Source of the DNA: Bacteroidota bacterium
Lineage (GTDB): Bacteria > Bacteroidota > Bacteroidia > Bacteroidales > Prolixibacteraceae
Direction of reading: 5' to 3'
DNA: 8,536 bases
Assembly (NCBI GenBank): GCA_030695265.1
Contig: JAUYTA010000174.1
Span: 1 to 8,536 of the forward strand
This document shows, one piece after another, positions 1 to 5,061 of this stretch (the stretch's first letter is position 1; every line of letters begins with the position of its first letter). Made by a program: the position numbers and the translations under genes. The notes below the pieces were generated by a model, which did no database searches, was not told the DNA's origin, and was given only the letters and a program-made list of their open reading frames with translations.

Positions 1-223
1 CTCCATACCAAAAGTTGTTGGGCTGGATAACCATTACCGGCCCCTGCGAACAAACATTAAGACAGGCAGTTGATGATACTGCGGCATCAATACCGCGATC
101 GGCGCATTCTTCAGTGACATACTGAATAAATTCGGCTCCCCCGTTTTTGTTGCAAAATCCTTTGGCATCGCCGGCAACCCGGTACGAGTTGCAAATCAAA
201 ATGTGGTAATCTGGTTTTTTCAT
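1..223 (-). CDS. Thioredoxin-like [2Fe-2S] ferredoxin, 5' part (runs off window)
   Basis: This is the first 74 codons of a small ferredoxin, starting at the ATG at 223-221 and open to the window edge, so the C-terminus is missing. The protein begins MKKPDYHILICNSYR. Cysteines at 11, 24, 54 and 58, the last two as CLNVC, match the ligand spacing of the thioredoxin-fold 2Fe-2S ferredoxins of Clostridium pasteurianum and Azotobacter vinelandii (C-x12-C ... C-x3-C). An extra Cys40 is present. Proteins of this family are often encoded beside nif genes and interact with the MoFe protein. A role in nitrogenase electron transfer or cofactor assembly is therefore likely here but inferred from position. 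It lies 146 bases downstream of nifB on the same strand. No Shine-Dalgarno sequence precedes the start; the upstream bases are T-rich. An NADH dehydrogenase NuoE-like fragment is the main alternative, but the short N-terminus and nif context favour the ferredoxin. Confidence 0.85.
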   Translation of the reverse strand, partial: MKKPDYHILICNSYRVAGDAKGFCNKNGGAEFIQYVTEECADRGIDAAVSSTACLNVCSQGPVMVIQPNNFWYG

Positions 224-237
224 GGTAAAAAAATTAG

Positions 238-279
238 AAGCCCCTCCCCAACCCTCCCCGAAGGGGAGGGGGTTAGAAG
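238..279 (+). repeat. GC-rich hairpin repeat copy 1 (5' side of ferredoxin gene)
   Basis: Head AAGCCCCTCCCC, then stem CCCTCCCC (252-259) / GGGGAGGG (263-270) with a GAA loop. Plus orientation. It lies just upstream of the ferredoxin start at 223 and faces copy 2 (322-360) as an inverted pair. Confidence 0.9.
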
Positions 280-321
280 CTGTGGTTAATCATTTCTGGT
301 ATTTCTATTATTAAAAGAACG

Positions 322-360
322 CTTTAAAGTCTCCCCTTCGGGGAGATTTAGAGGGGCTTA
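322..360 (-). repeat. GC-rich hairpin repeat copy 2 (3' end of nifB)
   Basis: Minus orientation: head TAAGCCCCTC, spacer TAAAT, stem CTCCCC/GGGGAG with GAA loop (plus-strand 331-345), tail ACTTTAAAG. It begins 9 bases after the nifB stop codon. This copy is closest to the common Bacteroidota form of the repeat. Confidence 0.9.
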
Positions 361-369
361 GGGCTTACT

Positions 370-1737
370 TCAACATCCCGTAGCTTTTCCGGAGCAGACG
401 GCACCGCATTTAAAAACATCGGCCTTTTTCACGGTGCGTAATTCTTTACCTTTATATATAGCGTCCAGACCTTCGTCGATGAGTCCGGTCATTTCTACGA
501 TGCGGATACCGGTGCGACCAATGGTTGCCGACGGACTTGGGCCGATTCCACCAACCAAAAGTGCGCGACAATCATTTAAAAGGTCGGCTAGTATTTCCCA
601 ACGTTTATTTCCGATTCCTGAAGGTGGTGCTTTGCGTTGCTCAACCATTCGGTAACCATTAGGTGTTTCTCGGAAAACATATAAGCTGTCAGCTTCGCCC
701 AAATGCTGATTAACCAGCATTCCTTCGTAACTGGCAACTGCCACAAAAGGTCGGTTTTCTCCGTCGGCGACTGTCAGGTTAATTACTTCGGACATGATTT
801 TCTTGGCTTCCAGATCATCTTCACCTAGTAATCCGACAGCATCGGCACGGCAGCGGGCGCAATGCGTCATCGGCTTCAGGTGCTTGGCAATTTTCAGACG
901 GATTTCGCGCATGGTTAGCATATCCGGCTCTTTCAGATCTTCGTAAGGGGTATCGGCAACCGGAAACAATGGAATGGCATTCATCAGTTCGGCTCCAAGT
1001 TCTTTGGCTTTTTCAGCCACACTCTCCACCAAATGATCGTTGACCCCGGGAATAACAATGGTGTTAATTTTTACCGTGATGCCAAATCTCCGCAGCATTT
1101 TGATGGCGACCAACTGATTCTCGAAAAGAATTGCAGCAGCTGCCTTGCCCACATATCCTCGGTTTCCGAAGCGAGCCCATTTATATATATGTTGTGTTTC
1201 TTCTGCATCAAGTCCGTTCATGGTGATGGTCACATGACTTACACCCAATTCGGCCAATTCTTCAGCAAAAGGAGCGACATTCAATCCATTGGATGAAAGG
1301 CACAATATAATTTCAGGAAAATGCTCGCGAACCAAACGCAGAGTAGTCATGGTTTCATGCGGATTGGCAAACGGGTCGCCAGGACCTGCAATACCAACCA
1401 CCGACAGGTTTGGCATCTTTGCTTTCAGTTTGATCAGGTAAGCCAAAGCCTGTTCAGGAGAAAGCACTTCGCTGGTTACGCCGGGACGGCTCTCGTTCAC
1501 GCAGTCGTAATCGCGCTTGCAATAATTGCATTGAATGTTGCATTTGGGGGCAACGGGTAAATGTACCCTTGCATATTTGCCTTTCGCTTCGATGTTGAAG
1601 CACGGATGTTTTGAAAAAGAAGCCTCCCCCGACCCCTCCGAAGGAGGGGTGAAAGAAGAGCCTCCCCCTTCCCCCTCCAAAGGGAGGGGGTTTAAAGAAC
1701 CGGACTGCGTTGAGTTATGTTTTGATGTAGTATCCAT
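370..1737 (-). CDS. nifB: NifB, radical SAM FeMo-cofactor biosynthesis protein with C-terminal NifX-like domain
   Basis: NifB fuses two [4Fe-4S] clusters and inserts carbide from SAM to make NifB-co (8Fe-9S-C), the precursor of FeMo-co, in the cytoplasm. From the ATG at 1737 the protein is 455 aa. HPC at 44-46 and the radical-SAM motif CNIQCNYC (Cys66, 70, 73) are followed by Cys79, GPGDP near 118-122, and HCARCRADAVGLLGED with Cys293 and Cys296. Residues about 331-431 form a NifX/NafY-type cofactor-binding domain, and the tail is Cys-rich (Cys444, 448, 455). No separate nifX is visible. The ATG at 1737 is preferred over an in-frame TTG at 1845, which overlaps nifN and would add a peptide read through a repeat. 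Residues about 14-40 are encoded by two tandem GC-rich hairpin repeats and look like an inserted linker. No in-frame ATG lies between those repeats and the conserved HPC motif, so the linker is probably translated. Confidence 0.97.
   Translation of the reverse strand: MDTTSKHNSTQSGSLNPLPLEGEGGGSSFTPPSEGSGEASFSKHPCFNIEAKGKYARVHLPVAPKCNIQCNYCKRDYDCVNESRPGVTSEVLSPEQALAYLIKLKAKMPNLSVVGIAGPGDPFANPHETMTTLRLVREHFPEIILCLSSNGLNVAPFAEELAELGVSHVTITMNGLDAEETQHIYKWARFGNRGYVGKAAAAILFENQLVAIKMLRRFGITVKINTIVIPGVNDHLVESVAEKAKELGAELMNAIPLFPVADTPYEDLKEPDMLTMREIRLKIAKHLKPMTHCARCRADAVGLLGEDDLEAKKIMSEVINLTVADGENRPFVAVASYEGMLVNQHLGEADSLYVFRETPNGYRMVEQRKAPPSGIGNKRWEILADLLNDCRALLVGGIGPSPSATIGRTGIRIVEMTGLIDEGLDAIYKGKELRTVKKADVFKCGAVCSGKATGC
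1619..1654 (+). repeat. GC-rich hairpin repeat copy 3 (inside nifB)
   Basis: Head GAAGCCTCCCCC, stem CCCCTCC (1633-1639) / GGAGGGG (1643-1649), loop GAA. It encodes about residues 28-40 of NifB and is a tandem neighbour of copy 4 with a 38-base period. Confidence 0.88.
1657..1697 (+). repeat. GC-rich hairpin repeat copy 4 (inside nifB)
   Basis: Head AGCCTCCCCC, stem CCCCCTCC (1671-1678) / GGAGGGGG (1683-1690), tail TTTAAAG. It encodes about residues 14-27 of NifB. The 38-base offset from copy 3 means the two copies are translated in different frames, giving different peptides from similar DNA. Confidence 0.88.
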
Positions 1738-1782
1738 AATGAAACGTTTAAATGTTATCGATTTTACTAACCTCGCCAAGTC

Positions 1783-1823
1783 TTTTTTTACTCCTCCCCT
1801 TCGGGGAGGTTGGGAGGGGCTTC
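1783..1823 (-). repeat. GC-rich hairpin repeat copy 5 (3' end of nifN)
   Basis: Minus orientation: head GAAGCCCCTCCC, stem CCTCCCC/GGGGAGG (plus-strand 1793-1799 and 1803-1809), loop GAA. It starts 2 bases after the nifN stop and faces copies 3 and 4 across the nifB start codon. Confidence 0.9.
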
Positions 1824-1825
1824 TC

Positions 1826-3271
1826 CTACATATATTTATATCCAACTTCCGAATGATCCTGTTTATAGCTGATCAGTGTATTCACTACCTGGTCGAACAA
1901 TTCCTGGGTTCCGGTGTAGCCAACGTGTTTGATGCGTTGTCCGCCAAGGCGGTCGTGAATCGGGAAACCACAGCGAACAATCGGGATGCCCAGTTCGCGG
2001 GCGATGTAATAGGCTTTGCTGTTGCCAATCAGGATGTCGGGCTTATTTTCGATGCACCATTCGTGAATCATTTCGTAGTCGTAACCATTATGAACGGTGA
2101 TTTCTTTGGTATTCTCCGGACAGTATTTACGGATTTCGTCTTCCAACCTTCCGCTTTCGCCTCCAGAAGCTGCCAAAGCCACTTCAATCCCGATTTCGTT
2201 CAGGAAAGCGGAAAGAGCTACTACTAAATCTTCTTCGCCATAAACTACTGCCCGTTTTCCGAACACATATTTATGTCCATCGACGTAGGAGTCAATCAGG
2301 CGGCCACGCTCTTTGGTATATTTCATTGGTATGGATTTTCCTGAAAGTTGACTGAGGGTTTCGAAAAAATGATCGCAATTGCTGACCCCAAGCGGAAGCG
2401 GCATCCGGTGATTTTCTACTCCGAAACTTTCCTGTAGATACTCGGCGGCGGTGGTTGTCAGCGCATTGTTTTTAACCCGGCCTGATAAACTGCCTTTGTT
2501 CAGGATAGTTCCCAATTCTATGGAAGCTCTTGCCGATCCGCATTTTTTTACTGATTCGATAGGTGTGCCTCCTTCAGGAATGCGATGGTACGATTCCCAG
2601 ATCGGGTTGTCAAGGGTTTCGGAGTAATCAGGTAATACTATATAAGGTATGGTAAAATCTTCGAGAATGGTTTTGATCTGACGCAAATCTTCAGTAGAAA
2701 CAAATCCGGGAAATATATTGAGGTGATCGCCTTTTTCTCCGCCTTTGGCAATTGATTTTACTGCTGAAGCCACTGCTTCGTGGAAACCGTCGATGTGCGA
2801 ACCCTGGTAGCTGGGCGTTGATGCGGCAATAAAATGTGGCAGCTTTTTATCACCAGCCAATTCTTTGTAGGTATGAATGTATTGTTTTACATCGTCGCCA
2901 ATGGTTTCGCTCAGGCAGGTGGTCGCCATGCCAATCACTTCAGGCTGATATTGGCTGATTACATTGGTGATTGCTGCATGACAATTGGCGCCACCGCCAA
3001 AAATGGTCGCTTCTTCGGAGAAGTTGGAAGAGGCAATATCAACGGGTTCTTTGTAGTGGCTGATCAGGTAGCGCCGGATGTAGGTGGCACAACCCTGACC
3101 TCCGTGAATAATCGGGACACATCCGCGAATGCCTTTGAAAGCGATGCTGGCACCGAGTGGAGCGCAAAGTTTACAAGCGTTGATAGCAAAAGCCTCCCCC
3201 CGACCCCCTCCAAAAGAGGGGGAGGAAGAAACGGCACTCGTAGAATTATCTTTTGAAATTGGCTTTTCCAT
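1826..3271 (-). CDS. nifN: NifN, FeMo-cofactor scaffold subunit
   Basis: NifN pairs with NifE as the NifEN scaffold, on which NifB-co is converted to mature FeMo-co before transfer to NifDK. The 481-aa product is a NifK-like oxidoreductase-type subunit. Visible motifs are NACKLCAPLGAS (Cys33, Cys36), GGQGCATY (Cys61), TTCLSETIGDD (Cys119), TPSYQGSH near 152-159, and a C-terminal Rossmann half with GIPIVRCGFPIHDRLGG. It is called NifN rather than a second NifK because it sits between nifE and nifB and follows a separate complete nifK. The start is the ATG at 3271-3269, 77 bases after nifE. Residues about 16-28 (SSPSFGGGRGEAF) are encoded by a hairpin repeat lying between the start codon and the conserved core. 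No later in-frame ATG precedes the core, so this leader is probably translated. The stop TAG at 1828-1826 is followed within 3 bases by another copy of the repeat. Confidence 0.95.
   Translation of the reverse strand: MEKPISKDNSTSAVSSSPSFGGGRGEAFAINACKLCAPLGASIAFKGIRGCVPIIHGGQGCATYIRRYLISHYKEPVDIASSNFSEEATIFGGGANCHAAITNVISQYQPEVIGMATTCLSETIGDDVKQYIHTYKELAGDKKLPHFIAASTPSYQGSHIDGFHEAVASAVKSIAKGGEKGDHLNIFPGFVSTEDLRQIKTILEDFTIPYIVLPDYSETLDNPIWESYHRIPEGGTPIESVKKCGSARASIELGTILNKGSLSGRVKNNALTTTAAEYLQESFGVENHRMPLPLGVSNCDHFFETLSQLSGKSIPMKYTKERGRLIDSYVDGHKYVFGKRAVVYGEEDLVVALSAFLNEIGIEVALAASGGESGRLEDEIRKYCPENTKEITVHNGYDYEMIHEWCIENKPDILIGNSKAYYIARELGIPIVRCGFPIHDRLGGQRIKHVGYTGTQELFDQVVNTLISYKQDHSEVGYKYM
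3189..3226 (+). repeat. GC-rich hairpin repeat copy 6 (inside nifN)
   Basis: Head AAAGCCTCCCCCC, stem CCCCCTC (3204-3210) / GAGGGGG (3216-3222), 5-base loop CAAAA. It encodes about residues 16-28 of NifN and faces copy 7 across the nifN start codon. Confidence 0.88.
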
Positions 3272-3348
3272 TTTATAATGCTTTAGTGTTCAGAACTTAC
3301 TGTAACTATCTCACTTCCCTTTACAGGAGATTTTTAGAATGGCGATTC

Positions 3349-4713
3349 TTATTCCCCTCCTTCGGAGGGGTTAGGGGAGGCTCCTCTTCTCATAAACTTC
3401 CAGACCGGGCTACAGACGGAAGCGTGAACTTCTTTGGCGAAATTCAACATGCCTTCGTATCCGGCAAGCGCTTCTTTTCGTTCGTGGTTGTGATCGCAAA
3501 ATCCTAATCCGAGCTTGAAAGCGATGGGGCGTTCTTTCACTCCACCGATAAATAGGTTGGCGCCGGTTTGCTTCACAAATTCTGAAAGTTCATTCGGGTT
3601 CGAGTCGTCAACAATGATGGTTCCTTCGTCGCACAATTCTTTCAGCAGGTTGTAATCGTCCTGATTTCCGGTCTGTGAACCAACCACGACGGTTTTCATA
3701 CCGATCAGCCGCAATGCTTTTACCAGTGAGATGGCTTTAAAAGCGCCACCCACATAAATGGCAGCTTTTTTACCTTCCAGCTTTTGGCGGTAAGGTTGCA
3801 ACGCAGGCAACAATTTGCTGATTTCTTCTTTTACCAGTTCACGTGCCTTTTGCATCATCTCGTCGGATTTGAAAAAGCGGGCAACTTCGTACAATGCATC
3901 CGACATGTCTTCAATCCCAAAGTAGGAAACTTTCATGAACGGGATGCCGTACTTTTCCTTCATGTCTTTGGCTAGGTATATCATTGAGCCAGAACATTGA
4001 ACCACATTGAGTTTCGCGTTGTGGGCTTTGCGAACATCGTCGATGCGGCCATCGCCAGTCATGCAGGCAACCATATTTACACCCATTCTGCGGTAATATT
4101 CGGCAAGCATCCAAAGTTCTCCAGCCAGGTTAAAATCTCCCAAGATATTGATGCTATGTTCAGGAACTTCTGTTTTATTATCGGTCCCAATCAGTTTGGA
4201 GAGTGCGTCGCAGGCCAGTTTGTATCCGTCTTTTTTCGTTCCGCTGAAACCTTCTGACATGAGCGGAATTACATCGATTCCTTTCTCTTTTGAAACCCGA
4301 CGGCAAACGGCTTCCATGTCGTCGCCAATTACACCAACAATGCAGGTTCCGTATACAAAAGCAGCTTTGGGTTTGTACTGATCGATCAAGCTGATTAATG
4401 CACTATATAATTTGGGTTCGCCACCAAAAACAACTTCGCGTTCTTTCAGGTCGGTGGTAAAACTGAGACGGTGAAGTTGCGGCCCTGAGGATAACGATCC
4501 GCGGATGTCCCAGGTATAAGCTGCACAGCCTACCGGCCCGTGAATAAGGTGCAGTGCATCGGCAATGGGATAAAGTACCACGCGCGATCCGCAAAAAACA
4601 CATGCCCGCTGACTGACAGAGCCAGCAATACTTGCTTTTCCGCAAGCGATGGCAACGTCGTCTTGTCCTTTGGTGACAATCTGACTTTTCCGGTCTTTTA
4701 GCATATCGTTCAT
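3349..4713 (-). CDS. nifE: NifE, FeMo-cofactor scaffold subunit
   Basis: NifE is the NifD-like partner of NifN in the FeMo-co maturation scaffold. From the ATG at 4713 the protein is 454 aa. It has RACVFCGSR (Cys38), HGPVGCAAY (Cys63), GTCIVGVIGDD (Cys124), a cysteine in the QCSGSM segment (about residue 240), and the NifE-type GLGFCDHNHERK signature near 402-413. The ATG at 4713 was chosen over a TTG at 4731, because the TTG lies inside a hairpin repeat and would add only six residues. The purine arm of that repeat (GGAGGGGG) sits about 8-15 bases before the ATG and may act as an accidental Shine-Dalgarno sequence. The last 11 or so residues (about 444-454, GASPNPSEGGE) are encoded by another copy of the repeat, so the C-terminus looks extended or replaced after the family's usual SPVWK ending. 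The gene lies 348 bases downstream of nifK, much farther than the spacing upstream of it. Confidence 0.96.
   Translation of the reverse strand: MNDMLKDRKSQIVTKGQDDVAIACGKASIAGSVSQRACVFCGSRVVLYPIADALHLIHGPVGCAAYTWDIRGSLSSGPQLHRLSFTTDLKEREVVFGGEPKLYSALISLIDQYKPKAAFVYGTCIVGVIGDDMEAVCRRVSKEKGIDVIPLMSEGFSGTKKDGYKLACDALSKLIGTDNKTEVPEHSINILGDFNLAGELWMLAEYYRRMGVNMVACMTGDGRIDDVRKAHNAKLNVVQCSGSMIYLAKDMKEKYGIPFMKVSYFGIEDMSDALYEVARFFKSDEMMQKARELVKEEISKLLPALQPYRQKLEGKKAAIYVGGAFKAISLVKALRLIGMKTVVVGSQTGNQDDYNLLKELCDEGTIIVDDSNPNELSEFVKQTGANLFIGGVKERPIAFKLGLGFCDHNHERKEALAGYEGMLNFAKEVHASVCSPVWKFMRRGASPNPSEGGE
3352..3383 (-). repeat. GC-rich hairpin repeat copy 7 (3' end of nifE, coding)
   Basis: Minus orientation: head GAGCCTCCCC, spacer TAA, stem CCCCTCC/GGAGGGG (plus-strand 3354-3360 and 3364-3370), loop GAA. 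It encodes the last 11 or so residues of NifE; the TAA stop follows it directly. Confidence 0.9.
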
Positions 4714-4717
4714 AGTG

Positions 4718-4757
4718 TAAGCCCCCTCCAAACCTCCCCCAAAAGGGGAGGCTTAAA
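4718..4757 (+). repeat. GC-rich hairpin repeat copy 8 (5' side of nifE)
   Basis: Head TAAGCCCCCTCC, stem CCTCCCC (4733-4739) / GGGGAGG (4745-4751), loop CAAAA. Its outer end is 5 bases from the nifE ATG at 4713. On the coding strand its GGAGGGGG arm could serve as a ribosome binding site. Confidence 0.9.
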
Positions 4758-4791
4758 AAATCCAGTTTCCGAGGCGGAACCATCGGACTGG
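4755..4791 (-). terminator. Second terminator-like hairpin just upstream of nifE
   Basis: On the minus strand CCAGT (4791-4787) pairs with ACTGG (4766-4762), and TTCCG pairs with CGGAA across a CCT loop, giving 10 base pairs with a 7-base bulge on one side. It is followed by ATTTTTT (plus-strand A6 at 4755-4760). The T-tract ends 42 bases before the nifE ATG, so it would act as an attenuator-like element for nifE rather than a classical gene-end terminator. Confidence 0.4.
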
Positions 4792-4815
4792 AAGAATGTG
4801 TCCTTTCAGACGATT

Positions 4816-4860
4816 AAAAAAAAGAAAGGGGGAGTATGCGGGAAGCTCCTCCCCCATTTC
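4816..4860 (-). terminator. Candidate intrinsic terminator between nifK and nifE
   Basis: On the minus strand GGGGGAG (4834-4828 on the plus-strand complement of CTCCCCC at 4849-4855) pairs over a 14-base loop. The stem is extended by GAAA/TTTC with one bulged base. It is followed by CTTTTTTTT (plus-strand A8 at 4816-4823). Hairpin plus T-tract fits a Rho-independent terminator acting on transcripts from nifK. It could reduce expression of nifENB relative to nifDK. Confidence 0.55.
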
Positions 4861-4885
4861 TGCATTAAAAAAGAAAATAGCCATC

Positions 4886-4914
4886 ATAATCCTCCTCACC
4901 CTAAGGAGGATTAT
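4886..4914. repeat. Perfect 11-bp inverted repeat in nifK-nifE gap
   Basis: ATAATCCTCCT (4886-4896) pairs perfectly with AGGAGGATTAT (4904-4914) across a 7-base loop. It resembles the hairpin family in its CCTCC/GGAGG core but lacks the AAGCCCC head, so it may be a divergent member or a separate structure. No T-tract follows directly on the nif coding strand. Confidence 0.7.
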
Positions 4915-4924
4915 TTCTTTAAGA

Positions 4925-4957
4925 GAAGCCCCCTAAATCCTCCGGAGGGGGACTTTT
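4925..4957 (+). repeat. GC-rich hairpin repeat copy 9 (nifK-nifE gap)
   Basis: Head GAAGCCCCCTAAAT, imperfect stem TCCTCC/GGAGGGGGA, tail CTTTTT. It matches the common form of the repeat with TAAAT spacer and ACTTT tail, and faces copy 10. Confidence 0.85.
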
Positions 4958-5021
4958 TGATTGCGAAAACTCAGAAAGACTGCTCTTTAAGGATTAAAAC
5001 AATCAGAGTCTGCACTACCCA

Positions 5022-5061
5022 AACTCCCTTCCCCTTGGGGGAAGGGTTGGGGATGGGGCCA
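5022..5061 (-). repeat. GC-rich hairpin repeat copy 10 (3' end of nifK)
   Basis: Minus orientation: head TGGCCCCATCCCCAA, stem CCCTTCCCC/GGGGAAGGG (plus-strand 5026-5034 and 5038-5046), 3-base loop, tail AGTTT. It directly abuts the nifK TAA stop. Confidence 0.85.

Larger units (their letters stand above)
4714..5061 (-). other. Repeat-rich nifK-nifE intergenic region
   Basis: This 348-base gap holds no convincing gene. From nifK towards nifE it contains a hairpin repeat touching the nifK stop (5022-5061), an oppositely oriented copy (4925-4957), a perfect 11-bp hairpin (4886-4914), a terminator-like hairpin with a T8 tract (about 4816-4860), a second terminator-like hairpin with a T6 tract (4755-4791), and a repeat copy (4718-4757) ending 5 bases before the nifE ATG. 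I see no clear Bacteroidota-type promoter (TTTG/TAnnTTTG) in it. An open frame on the plus strand across the region consists of repeat and anti-nifK sequence. Confidence 0.8.

Noticed and set aside
238..279. Repeat copy 1 as a terminator for nifB
   Set aside because: On the coding strand the T-rich run comes about 20 bases after the stem, too far for a canonical intrinsic terminator.
1738..1845. Upstream TTG start for nifB adding 36 residues
   Set aside because: It overlaps the nifN end, reads through a repeat copy, and the next in-frame ATG at 1737 has a normal position relative to the conserved core.
1535..2227. Long plus-strand open frame antisense to nifB and nifN
   Set aside because: Both opposing genes are certain and intact; the frame runs through the repeats and has no recognisable motif.
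4714..4731. TTG start for nifE at 4731
   Set aside because: It lies inside repeat copy 8 and would add only six residues; the ATG at 4713 is the simpler start.
238..5061. CRISPR array
   Set aside because: The repeats are irregularly spaced, in both orientations, variable in sequence, and lie at gene ends with no uniform spacers.
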